Notes under the pieces: generated by a model
Told to the model about the DNA's origin: nothing
Seen by the model: only the letters and a program-made list of their open reading frames with translations
Databases searched by the model: none
Position numbers and translations under genes: made by a program
NCBI GenBank assembly: GCA_036788295.1
Contig: DAIQNR010000013.1
Span: 1 to 64,000, forward strand
DNA length: 64,000 nt
Direction: 5' to 3'
DNA from: JAHQVK01 sp036788295
GTDB taxonomy: Bacteria > Myxococcota > Kuafuiibacteriia > Kuafuiibacteriales > Kuafuiibacteriaceae
In this document: piece by piece, positions 7,217 to 15,040 of the stretch
How the letters are laid out: each line of letters starts with the position of its first letter
How positions within the stretch are numbered: the first letter of the stretch is position 1

Positions 7217-9151
7217 ATGCTGGTCCTCTTCGCGCTCACCCTCGTCGCCGATCCGGGCCCGTCGCGGACGAGCACCGCGGCGCTTAGAACCGAGACCCTG
7301 GTGGTCACCGCCAGCCGTCGCGCCGTCCAGGTGGACGACGCCCCGGTCGCGACGCAGGTCATCGACCGGGAGAGCATCGAGCGATCCGGGGCGCGAAACC
7401 TGGCCGAAGTGCTCGAATCCGAACCGGGGCTGCGCGTCACGCCCGATGTGACCGGGGCGATCCAGATCCAGCTTCGGGGGTTCAACACCGACCAGGTGCT
7501 GGTGCTCGTGGACGGCCAGCGCATCGCGGGCCGGAAAAACGGCGCCATCGACGTGCAGCGGCTCGGGGTCGAGCGCATCGAGAGGGTCGAGATCGTGAAG
7601 GGCCCGGCGTCTGCCCTCTACGGGGCGGACGCGCTCGCCGGCGTCATCAACATCGTCACCCGGGGCCCGAAGCAGCCGCTCGAGGGCAGCCTGCGCCTCG
7701 GCTACGGCGGCGCCCCCCGCGGCCTCGACGGGCAGGACTTCTCCGGCGTCACCGCCGAGACCTTCGAGGCCGCCGGCCGGGTCGGTGGCCGGGCGGGCGC
7801 GTTTGGCTGGCAAGGCACGGCGAGCTACCGCAAACGAGGCCGGTTCGACCTGAACCCGGACAGCCCCGGAACCACCGGCAGCGACTTCACGGACCTCGAC
7901 GGCGAGGTGGCGGGGACGTTCGAGGCGGGCGGCTTCAAGCTCCGCCTCCGGGTCGACGGGAGCACCCGCGAGCTCGAGGGCACCGACGCCGGCGCGCTGT
8001 TGCCGGGCGGACAGCGCCGCATCGACGATCGGGCCCAGCGCATCACCACCTTTGGCGTCCACGTTCGCCCCGAGCTCGAGCTCGCCGGCGGACAGCTCGT
8101 GCTCGATGCGTCGTGGTCGAGCTACGACGAGCGCTTCGTTCGGGTGCAGCGAGGCGGCCGCGCGCGAGCGGAGGACGAACTCGCCGACGGGATAGGGCAA
8201 GCAGTCCTGCAGTACACCCGCCCGGTCTTCGACACGCACATCGTGCTCATCGGGCTCGAGGGGCTGCTGCAGACCATCGACGCCACTCGGTTTCCCGGCT
8301 TTCAGGACCGGCAGCGGGGCGCGGCGTTCATCCAGGACGAGTGGGTCCCGAACGAGGCCTTCAGCGTGCAAGCGGGCGTGCGGGTGGACGTCGACTCGCA
8401 GTTCGGGGTGTTCCCAACCCCGCGCGTCGCCGCACGGTGGCGCCCGGCCGACCCGGTCATCCTGCGCGCGAGCTGGGGGCTCGGGTTCAAGGCGCCGCTG
8501 CCTCGAGACCTCGGCATCGTCTTCGAGAACCCAGGGGCCGGCTACCGGATCGAAGGCAACCCGGACATCCTCCCCGAAGAGAGCTCGTCGTTTTCGGCCG
8601 GGGTCGTGCTGATCCCGGTGGGCGAGCTGCGGCTCAGCGCCGAGGTCTTTCATTCCGACGTCAGCAACCTCATCGAGCCGCTGTCCGGGGACTCGACCGG
8701 ACCGGGCGAGCCGCTGCTGTTCACGTACGGGAACATCGCCTCGGCCAGCCTGAGCGGAGTCGAAGCCGGGCTCGAGTGGCGCCCGTTTCGGCAGTTCCGG
8801 CTCGTCGTCGGCTACGACTTCCTCGACGCGAGGGACCGAACGCGCGACCGGACCTTGCCAAACCGCGCGCCGCACCGGGTCACCGCTGGCCTCGGCTTCT
8901 TCGTTCCGGCCTGGGGGCTCGACCTCGATCTGCGGGGCGCCTGGACCGACGAGCGCCGGTTCTTTGGCGGCGGGGACGAAGAGATCGTGGCCCCCGCTTG
9001 GGTTCGGCTCGACGCGAGGGCCGAGCTCGCCGTGACCGAGCAAATCGGCGCCTTTCTCGGGGCCGACAACCTGCTCGATGAGGGCGATCCCTCCCTACTC
9101 ACCATCCCACCGAGGACCTTCTTTGCCGGGCTTCAGTCCCGGTTCGAGTGA
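7217..9151 (+). CDS. TonB-dependent outer-membrane receptor, probably for heme
   Basis: A 644-residue outer-membrane receptor. ATG 7217 gives a short signal sequence (MLVLFALTLVADPG), then a TonB-box-like segment (TETLVVTASRR) and a plug domain of about 110 residues with the usual signatures (IQLRGFNTDQVLVLVDGQRI, GPASALYGADALAGVINIVT). A 22-strand-type barrel follows to the C-terminus (FFAGLQSRFE). Longer upstream starts would overrun the operator. It is the first gene of the receptor/HmuY/HmuTUV operon, and its stop overlaps the next reading frame. Heme as ligand is inferred from the HugZ, HmuY and HmuTUV neighbours. Vitamin B12 is less likely because HmuY-type partners are heme-specific. 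Confidence 0.92.
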   Translation: MLVLFALTLVADPGPSRTSTAALRTETLVVTASRRAVQVDDAPVATQVIDRESIERSGARNLAEVLESEPGLRVTPDVTGAIQIQLRGFNTDQVLVLVDGQRIAGRKNGAIDVQRLGVERIERVEIVKGPASALYGADALAGVINIVTRGPKQPLEGSLRLGYGGAPRGLDGQDFSGVTAETFEAAGRVGGRAGAFGWQGTASYRKRGRFDLNPDSPGTTGSDFTDLDGEVAGTFEAGGFKLRLRVDGSTRELEGTDAGALLPGGQRRIDDRAQRITTFGVHVRPELELAGGQLVLDASWSSYDERFVRVQRGGRARAEDELADGIGQAVLQYTRPVFDTHIVLIGLEGLLQTIDATRFPGFQDRQRGAAFIQDEWVPNEAFSVQAGVRVDVDSQFGVFPTPRVAARWRPADPVILRASWGLGFKAPLPRDLGIVFENPGAGYRIEGNPDILPEESSSFSAGVVLIPVGELRLSAEVFHSDVSNLIEPLSGDSTGPGEPLLFTYGNIASASLSGVEAGLEWRPFRQFRLVVGYDFLDARDRTRDRTLPNRAPHRVTAGLGFFVPAWGLDLDLRGAWTDERRFFGGGDEEIVAPAWVRLDARAELAVTEQIGAFLGADNLLDEGDPSLLTIPPRTFFAGLQSRFE

Positions 9152-9159
9152 GCAATGCG

Positions 9160-10734
9160 ATGAACGAACAGCTGAAACACCTGCCTCTTCTCCTTCTCGT
9201 AGCTTGCGGGAGCAGCCTTCTCGACGAGCCGCCAGCGGACCCCATCGACGAGGGGGACACGCGCATCTCTGCCCGCGCCGAGGGCGACGTCACGACGCTG
9301 TCGGTGGACGCGACCGACACCTCGGAGTGGGTCTTTCTCGGTCTCGGTGCGATGGCCGAAGTCATGCCCGCCGATCCCATGACGGATCTCGGCTGGGATC
9401 TCGGCTTTCGCCGCTCCAACATCCGCCTCTCCGGAGGGATGAGCGGACCGGGGCAAGCGGCGATCGTTCCCATCCCCGAAGCCAACTTCGATGACATCAC
9501 CGCCGCGCCCGCCGACGGGTGGATCACCGATGAGCGGCTCCCGGACGAGATCGGCGACGACGGGAGCCCGGTCCAAAACGACGGGATCGCGTTTGCCTTC
9601 ACGAGGGAGACCTCCGTGTCGAGGAGCGGCTGGTTTCTGTACGACGGGCGCACCCACGTCCTGAGCCCGGCCCCGATCGTGTTCGCGGTGCGGGGGGCGG
9701 AGGGCGGGTTCTTCGCGCTCGAGGTGCTCGATTGGTACGACGCCGCGGGCACCTCCGGGGTGTGGACCCTGCGGGTGAAGCGGATCGCCGCCCCGGAAGG
9801 GGAGGCACGGCCTGGGTTCGCCGTCGATGCCTCGGCCCGCGGGGCGTGGGTCTACCTGCGCCTCGCGGACCGGGAGGTGGTCACCCCCGCGTCGCCCGAG
9901 ACCTCGCTCGACTGGGACCTCGCCCTGTCCCGCACCCAGATTCGCACCAACTCGGGCGCCTCCGGCTCCGGGCTCGGCGGCGCTCGGCTGGCCCCTGGGC
10001 CTTGGGGCAGCTTCGCCCGCAGCCCCACTTCCGGGTTCGTGACCGATGAGCTGCTCGCGCTCCCCGGCCCTCCTGGGTCGGGCAGCGCGCCCGGCAACCG
10101 AGCCCTGGCCGGGTGGTTCGACTACGATCCGATGACCCGCTCGGTGAGCCCGAAGCCGAGCGAGAGCTACCTCGTGCGCGCCGCCGACGGCACAGTGGTG
10201 CGGCTGCGGGTGCTCGAGTGGGAGGACGGGATCTTTCGGCTCGAGACCGCGCGGATCGACGTCGCGCCCGACCGATTCGAGCTCGAAGTGGACGCGGCGT
10301 CGGGGCCCGCCCTGGTGAGCCTCCGGCTGGGCGCGGTGGTCGAGACGGCCACGGCGGGGACCGGTTGGGATCTCGCGTTTTCACGAACCCGGATCAGGAC
10401 GAACTCCGGCGTCTCTGGACCGGGGGAAGGGGGAGCCCGGGAGGTCGAGGCCGCGTCGCTCGACGAGGTCCAGAGCCTCCCCGAAGATGGATTCGACGTC
10501 GATTCGCTGCTCGAGTCGGGGCGCCCCGGGGTCGAGCCGGCGCCGGGCAACCCCGCGCTCGCCCGGTGGTTCGACTACGATCCTTCCACCCACTCGGTCA
10601 GCCCGAAGGCCCAGGTGTTCGCGGTTCGAACCGCCGACGGGCACCTGGCCGCCGTGCAGGTGCTCGAGTACCAGGACGGCCGGTACCGGATCGCGGGGAT
10701 TTTCGCGGGCCCCGGGCGGAGCGCGATCCGATGA
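9160..10734 (+). CDS. Lipoprotein with three tandem HmuY-like domains
   Basis: A 524-residue lipoprotein with lipobox LVAC (LPLLLLVACGSS). The chain holds three homologous repeats, at about residues 25-200, 210-365 and 370-520. Each has the signature seen as GWDLGFRRSNIRLSGG, DWDLALSRTQIRTNSG or GWDLAFSRTRIRTNSG, and each closes with a segment like SPKAQVFAVRTADG plus VLEYQDG. This is the HmuY family pattern; HmuY is a roughly 200-residue heme-binding lipoprotein that hands heme to its TonB receptor. Usual HmuY proteins have one domain. ATG 9160 gives the best signal, and a GTG at 9148 overlaps the receptor stop. It overlaps hmuT by ATGA. Confidence 0.85.
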   Translation: MNEQLKHLPLLLLVACGSSLLDEPPADPIDEGDTRISARAEGDVTTLSVDATDTSEWVFLGLGAMAEVMPADPMTDLGWDLGFRRSNIRLSGGMSGPGQAAIVPIPEANFDDITAAPADGWITDERLPDEIGDDGSPVQNDGIAFAFTRETSVSRSGWFLYDGRTHVLSPAPIVFAVRGAEGGFFALEVLDWYDAAGTSGVWTLRVKRIAAPEGEARPGFAVDASARGAWVYLRLADREVVTPASPETSLDWDLALSRTQIRTNSGASGSGLGGARLAPGPWGSFARSPTSGFVTDELLALPGPPGSGSAPGNRALAGWFDYDPMTRSVSPKPSESYLVRAADGTVVRLRVLEWEDGIFRLETARIDVAPDRFELEVDAASGPALVSLRLGAVVETATAGTGWDLAFSRTRIRTNSGVSGPGEGGAREVEAASLDEVQSLPEDGFDVDSLLESGRPGVEPAPGNPALARWFDYDPSTHSVSPKAQVFAVRTADGHLAAVQVLEYQDGRYRIAGIFAGPGRSAIR

Positions 10735-11558
10735 TGGCCCTCACGCTCGCCCTCGCTATCGCCGGCGCGCCCGAGCTGCCCGGCCGAATGGTGACCCTCG
10801 GCGCCGCGGTGACCGAGACCGTGGCCGCGCTCGGCGGCGCGGACAGCATCGTGGCCGTGGACACGACCAGCCGCTTTCCCCCGGAGCTGAGCGATCGGCC
10901 CCGGATCGGCTACCTGCGAACGCTGCCCGCCGAGGGCCTGCTCGCCTCGAGGCCGAACCTCGTCATCGGCAGCGAGGCGGCGGGGCCGCCGCCGGCCCTG
11001 GACGCTCTTCGAAGCGCCGGCGTCCGGGTGGTCCTCGTCCCAGAGGCGACCACCTGGGCCGAAGGCCGAGCGCGGCTGGTCGCGGTCGGACGCGCCATCG
11101 GCCGGGAGAGCGAGGCGCGGGCGCTCGCCGCCACCGTGGACGCGAGGCTCGATGGGCTCGAGAAGACGCTCGCCGGGCGCCGCCGCCCGCGGGTCGCGTT
11201 CGTGTTCTCGCACGGCCGCACCGCGGTGGTTGCGGGAGCGGACACGGTCGCCGATGAGATGCTGCGCTTGTCCGGGGCACAGAACGCATTCGCGTCGCTC
11301 ACCGGGTTCAAGGAGCCCACCTCCGAGTCGGTGGTCCTCGCTGCGCCGGAGATCGTCGTCACCACGCCCCGGGTGCTCGAGGGACTCGGCGGAAGAGCGG
11401 GCCTCGCCGCCCTCCCCGGCTTCGCGAGCACGCCCGCGGTGAATGCGGGGAAACTTGTCCTCATCGACGACATCCTGTTTCTCGCCCTGGGGCCGAGGAC
11501 GGCGGAGGCCGCGGAGCAGCTGGCGTCCGAACTCCACCCCGAAGCGTCGAAGGGGTAG
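10731..11558 (+). CDS. hmuT: Heme ABC transporter substrate-binding protein
   Basis: A 275-residue periplasmic binding protein of the TroA/BtuF fold. A short signal (MMALTLALAIAGAP) leads into RMVTLGAAVTETVAALGG, the conserved start of the mature heme-binding family. Later segments include LVIGSEAAGPP, AFVFSHGR and the EPTSESVVLAAPEIVV region. The ATG at 10731 overlaps the HmuY stop by 4 nt; ATG 10734 is possible. hmuU starts 8 nt after its stop. It should bind heme in the periplasm and deliver it to HmuUV. A cobalamin-type BtuF is the alternative, disfavoured by context. Confidence 0.88.
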   Translation: MMALTLALAIAGAPELPGRMVTLGAAVTETVAALGGADSIVAVDTTSRFPPELSDRPRIGYLRTLPAEGLLASRPNLVIGSEAAGPPPALDALRSAGVRVVLVPEATTWAEGRARLVAVGRAIGRESEARALAATVDARLDGLEKTLAGRRRPRVAFVFSHGRTAVVAGADTVADEMLRLSGAQNAFASLTGFKEPTSESVVLAAPEIVVTTPRVLEGLGGRAGLAALPGFASTPAVNAGKLVLIDDILFLALGPRTAEAAEQLASELHPEASKG

Positions 11559-11566
11559 GAGGACCC

Positions 11567-12595
11567 GTGCACCGACGCAGGCTCCCTCTCGCTGCAATCG
11601 CCGCCGCGGTGGCCGTGATCGCGGTGGCGGCCCTCGGGGTGGGGGCCTCCGGCGTGGGGCTGACCGACGCCCTCTTCCTCGCCCTCGCCAGCGTCGGCGT
11701 CGGGGAGCCAGACCCGATGGCGCGGGCCATCCTGCTCGACGTTCGCCTGCCCCGGGTGGCGCTGGGGCTCGCCGCCGGGGCGGGGCTCGCGGTGTCCGGG
11801 GCGCTCATGCAGGCCATCTTTCGCAACCCGTTGGCCGAGCCGGCGCTGGTCGGGGTGTCGAGCGGCGCGGCGCTCGGCGCGGCGATGGTGATCGTCTTCG
11901 GGGCGAGCCTCGCCCTGCCCGCGGGCTTGCGGCCGGTGGCCTTGCCGCTCGCCGCGGCGGTGGGCGGCGGCGCGGTCACCCTGCTCGTGCAACGGGTCGC
12001 GCGGGTGGGGGGAAGGACCGCGACCGCCACCTTGCTGCTCGCTGGGCTCGCCATCACCTCGCTCGTCAACGCGGTGCTCGGGCTCGCCCTGCACGTCGCC
12101 GACGACGCCGAGCTTCGCAACCTGACCTTCTGGCTTCTCGGCAGCCTCGGCGGGGCCCGCAGCTCACACGTCGCGGTCGCGATCCCCGCGATCCTGGTGC
12201 CGCTCGCGCTCGCTCTTCGGCTCGCCGGGCCGCTCGACGCTCTCCTGCTCGGGGAGCAGGAGGCCCGCCACCTCGGGATCGACGTCGAGCGGCTGAAGCG
12301 AAAGGCGATCGCGCTGTCCGCGATCATGGTGGGGGCCGCGGTGGCGATGTCGGGGGTCATCGGCTTCGTGGGGCTGCTCGTGCCCCACCTGGTTCGGCTC
12401 GTGCTTGGCCCCGGGCACCGCCTGATGCTGCCGCGGGCCGCGCTCGGCGGGGCGGGCCTGCTCGTGGGTGCCGACCTCATCGCCCGGACCATCGTCGCCC
12501 CGAGCGAGTTGCCGATCGGGGTGCTCACCGCGCTGCTCGGGGCGCCGTTTTTCCTGTGGCTGCTCCTCCGGCAGGGAGGCCGGCTCGCCCCATGA
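11567..12595 (+). CDS. hmuU: Heme ABC transporter permease (FecCD family)
   Basis: A 342-residue polytopic permease of the FecCD/BtuC family, starting at GTG 11567 with an Arg-rich N-terminus (HRRRLPLAAIAAAVAVIA). Family landmarks include LDVRLPRVALGLAAGAGLAVSG, MQAIFRNPLAEPALVGVSSG and the ATPase-coupling and late segments GVIGFVGLLVPHLVRL. Length and about ten hydrophobic helices fit a single-subunit homodimeric permease. It overlaps hmuV by ATGA, so translation is probably coupled. It moves heme across the inner membrane with HmuT and HmuV. Confidence 0.92.
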   Translation: MHRRRLPLAAIAAAVAVIAVAALGVGASGVGLTDALFLALASVGVGEPDPMARAILLDVRLPRVALGLAAGAGLAVSGALMQAIFRNPLAEPALVGVSSGAALGAAMVIVFGASLALPAGLRPVALPLAAAVGGGAVTLLVQRVARVGGRTATATLLLAGLAITSLVNAVLGLALHVADDAELRNLTFWLLGSLGGARSSHVAVAIPAILVPLALALRLAGPLDALLLGEQEARHLGIDVERLKRKAIALSAIMVGAAVAMSGVIGFVGLLVPHLVRLVLGPGHRLMLPRAALGGAGLLVGADLIARTIVAPSELPIGVLTALLGAPFFLWLLLRQGGRLAP

Positions 12596-13380
12596 GCCTC
12601 TGTGCGCGCGGCGTGACCGTCGTCCGAGGGGGCCGGGCCCTGCTCCAAGACGTGGGGCTCGATCTGTCTGCCGGGGGTCTGACCGCGATCCTCGGTCCGA
12701 ACGGCGCCGGCAAATCGACGCTGCTCGCCGTGCTGAGCGGGAGCCTCGAGCCCGACCACGGGGAGGTTCGCCTCGATGGGTTGCCGCTGTGCGGTTTTGG
12801 GCTCGAGGCCCTGGCCCGTCGCCGGGCGGTGCTGCCCCAGCTCTCGGGGCTCGAGTTCCCGTTCACCGTGGAGGAGGTGGTGCAGCTCGGGCGGCACCCC
12901 CACGGCGACGCCGGCGCCCCGAGCGGGCGACGAGCGGTGGCCCGGGCCATGGCCGCGCTCGGCCTCGGACCGCTCGCAGCCGCCGTCTACCCCACCCTGT
13001 CCGGCGGAGAGCGACAGCGAGCCCACGCCGCCCGCGCCTTGGCCCAGGTCGAGGTCGAGCCCGGAGGACCCGCCCCATGGCTTCTGCTCGACGAGCCGAC
13101 CTCGGCGCTCGACCTGGTCCACCAGCACGCGCTCATGGCCCGGGTCCGCGCGTTCGCCGACGACGGCGGGGGCGCCGTCGCGGTGCTCCACGATCCGACG
13201 CTCGCCGCCACCTACGCCGACACCCTCGTCCTGTTGTCCCAGGGCCGCGTCGCGGCCACCGGGCCGGCCGAGACCGTGCTCGAGCCCGCGATCCTGTCCT
13301 CGGTCTACGGGGTCCCGCTCGATGTGGTCCGGCTGCCCGGGCGCTCGACCCCCGTGGTGGTCGCCGCAATCGATCGCTAG
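12592..13380 (+). CDS. hmuV: Heme ABC transporter ATP-binding protein
   Basis: A 262-residue ABC ATPase with Walker A GPNGAGKST (from about residue 37), Q-loop region LPQLSG, signature LSGGERQR, Walker B LLLDEPTS and H-loop VLHDPTL. Size and the late segment VYGVPLDVV match HmuV-type proteins. ATG 12592 overlaps the hmuU stop. It is the last gene of the heme uptake operon; about 60 nt downstream a tandem-repeat region begins. Confidence 0.92.
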   Translation: MSLCARGVTVVRGGRALLQDVGLDLSAGGLTAILGPNGAGKSTLLAVLSGSLEPDHGEVRLDGLPLCGFGLEALARRRAVLPQLSGLEFPFTVEEVVQLGRHPHGDAGAPSGRRAVARAMAALGLGPLAAAVYPTLSGGERQRAHAARALAQVEVEPGGPAPWLLLDEPTSALDLVHQHALMARVRAFADDGGGAVAVLHDPTLAATYADTLVLLSQGRVAATGPAETVLEPAILSSVYGVPLDVVRLPGRSTPVVVAAIDR

Positions 13381-13441
13381 CTCCCGCGGGCGCCCCCCGC
13401 CCACACCTCCGAGGCGACTGCTCGCCGGTCACCTCCTTCGG

Positions 13442-13573
13442 GAAGACGTCGCGCCCTCGCGGAGCTTCGTCGCGCCCTACCGGAGCTTCGTCGCCTGATT
13501 CTTGGAGCTTCGTCGTCCTCTGCTGAGCTTCGTCGCGCCCTCGCGAAGCTTCGTCGTGCCCTCGCGAAGCGTC
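13442..13573. repeat. Degenerate ~20-bp tandem repeat (minisatellite), about 7 units
   Basis: Seven head-to-tail units of 20-22 bp with the core GAGCTTCGTCGCGCCCTCGC begin near 13442, 13461, 13482, 13504, 13524, 13544 and 13564. Units differ by substitutions and 1-2 bp length changes, and the array decays at both ends. No spacers separate the units, so this is not CRISPR. The period is not a strict multiple of 3 and the frames are interrupted, so it looks non-coding. It lies between the heme operon and the toxin-antitoxin promoter. Confidence 0.8.
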
Positions 13574-13631
13574 ACCTGGATGCGACCTCAGCGCGCCGCT
13601 TCGGTCGAGCCCCCGGGGGAGACGGTCGGCA

Positions 13632-13653
13632 GGTTGGTCAAGCTTGACCAACC
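13632..13653. promoter_or_regulatory. Perfect 22-bp palindrome, probable antitoxin operator
   Basis: The half-site GGTTGGTCAAG is followed directly by its exact reverse complement, giving an 11+11 palindrome centred on an AAGCTT. It ends 25 nt before the antitoxin ATG. Phd/VapB-type antitoxins repress their own operons by binding such dyads, so autoregulation is the likely role. Confidence 0.7.
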
Positions 13654-13678
13654 CCGAGGACACACCGAGGCTGCAGCG

Positions 13679-13927
13679 ATGAGCCAAACGGTCTACAACG
13701 TCTACGAGGCCAAGAGCGCGCTGTCCTCGCTCATCGAGCGAACCGCCGCCGGCGAGGAGATCATCCTCGCCAAGGCCGGCCGACCCATGGCCCGCTTGGG
13801 TCCGCTCCCGAAAAGCCCCGTCCAGCGGACACCCGGCGGCTGGGAGGGTCAGGTGTACATCTCGGAAGACTTCGACGCGCCGCTTCCGCCCGAGATCCTG
13901 GGTGGCTTCGAGGGGACCGGAGAGTGA
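13679..13927 (+). CDS. Phd/YefM-family antitoxin
   Basis: An 82-residue protein whose N-terminal 55 residues match the Phd/YefM antitoxin fold (VYNVYEAKSALSSLIERT, GEEIILAKAGRPMARL). This part dimerises and binds DNA. The acidic C-terminal tail (YISEDFDAPLPPEILGGF) is of the kind that wraps the toxin. ATG 13679 follows the palindrome, and the stop overlaps the toxin start by GTGA, the classic antitoxin-toxin arrangement. Confidence 0.88.
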   Translation: MSQTVYNVYEAKSALSSLIERTAAGEEIILAKAGRPMARLGPLPKSPVQRTPGGWEGQVYISEDFDAPLPPEILGGFEGTGE

Positions 13928-14304
13928 GCCGGGGCCTCCTCCTCGACACACATGTCTTTCTGTGGTGGCGCAGCTCGCCGGAAAGGCTCAGCGACCGAGC
14001 GCGTGACGCGATCACGACAACGGACCTAGCGGCCGTGAGCACCGCTTCGGTCTGGGAAGCTTCGATCAAGTCGGCGCTGGGCAAGTTGCGGTTGAAAGAG
14101 CCCTTCGTCGCCGGGGTGGCTGCGTCGCGATTCGTGCCCTTGGTCATCACCCTCGAGCACGCCGAGCGTGCGGGCCAGTTGCATCCCCATCATGCCGACC
14201 CCTTCGACCGCATGCTCATCGCGCAAGCTCTCGTCGAGGACCTGAGCCTCGTGACCCGGGACCAGACCCTCGAAGCTTACGGCGTCGATCTCATCCGAGC
14301 ATGA
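13924..14304 (+). CDS. vapC: VapC-type PIN-domain toxin
   Basis: A 126-residue PIN-domain ribonuclease toxin starting at GTG 13924, which overlaps the antitoxin stop. The acidic metal-binding residues are in place: Asp8 (LLLDTHVFLW), Glu45 (SVWEASIKS), Asp92 and Asp95 (HADPFDRMLIAQA) and Asp113 (LVTRDQ). By analogy with VapC proteins it cleaves RNA, often tRNA, unless bound by its antitoxin; the target cannot be predicted. It converges on eda. Confidence 0.9.
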   Translation: MSRGLLLDTHVFLWWRSSPERLSDRARDAITTTDLAAVSTASVWEASIKSALGKLRLKEPFVAGVAASRFVPLVITLEHAERAGQLHPHHADPFDRMLIAQALVEDLSLVTRDQTLEAYGVDLIRA

Positions 14305-14368
14305 GACGCTCTCTCTGGAGCATCTCGGGCCGAAGCCATTCGAAGACCGGGCACCAGGAAGGGTCTCG

Positions 14369-15040
14369 TCAGAGCTCGGCGGCGGCGCGGGCGGCTTCCC
14401 TGGCTCGTTCGGGGTCGATCTTGCCGTCTGGACCCCGCTTCGACAGCCAGCTCCCGCCGACGCAGGGCACGTTGGGGAGGGACAGATAGTTTCCGGCGTT
14501 GTCGAGGGTTACGCCGCCGGTCGGGCAGAATCGAAGCTCGGGCAAGACCGGCGCGATCGACCGGAGAAACGGCGCGCCGCCGGCGGCTTCGGCAGGAAAG
14601 AACTTGAGCGCAAAAAAGCCGAGCTCGGCCGCGGCCATCGCCTCCGACGCCGAAGCCACGCCGGGCAGAAACGGCCAGGCGTCCGCGACCACCGCTTCCG
14701 CGAGGCTGCGGGTCAACCCGGGCGACACGCCGAACAGCGCGCCGGCGTCCTGCGCGCGCCTGGCCTTCTCCGGGTCGGTTACGGTCCCAGCGCCCACGAT
14801 CGCCTCGGGGAGCGCTTGGCGGACCGCTCGGATCGACTCGAGGGCGGTCGGGTGGCGGAGCGTGATCTCGAGCACCCTGAGGCCGCCCTCCACCAACGCC
14901 GCGCACACATCCATCGCCTCGCCGGCGCTCTCGAAAGCGAGGACCGGGACGACCCGGGAGGCGTCGAGCACGTCGTCGATGGTCTTCAGCGCGTCCGCGC
15001 GCGGTCCAGAAGTCAGCGCAGCCGGTTGAGAGTTCGTCAT
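14369..15040 (-). CDS. eda: KDPG aldolase
   Basis: A 223-residue 2-dehydro-3-deoxy-6-phosphogluconate aldolase, which splits KDPG into pyruvate and glyceraldehyde 3-phosphate in the Entner-Doudoroff pathway. Landmarks are VLEITLRHPTALESI with the catalytic Glu, VGAGTVTDPEKA, and the Schiff-base Lys in FFALKFFPAEAAGG, then FCPTGGV. The ATG overlaps the edd stop by ATGA. It is the last gene of the zwf-pgl-edd-eda series. Confidence 0.95.
   Translation of the reverse strand: MTNSQPAALTSGPRADALKTIDDVLDASRVVPVLAFESAGEAMDVCAALVEGGLRVLEITLRHPTALESIRAVRQALPEAIVGAGTVTDPEKARRAQDAGALFGVSPGLTRSLAEAVVADAWPFLPGVASASEAMAAAELGFFALKFFPAEAAGGAPFLRSIAPVLPELRFCPTGGVTLDNAGNYLSLPNVPCVGGSWLSKRGPDGKIDPERAREAARAAAEL

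Noticed and set aside
11443..12591. Extension of hmuV far upstream in frame
   Set aside because: The upstream part is Arg/Gly-rich out-of-frame hmuU; hmuV starts at the ATGA overlap at 12592.
13442..13573. CRISPR-like repeat array
   Set aside because: Units are head to tail without unique spacers, vary in length and sequence, and no cas genes are nearby.
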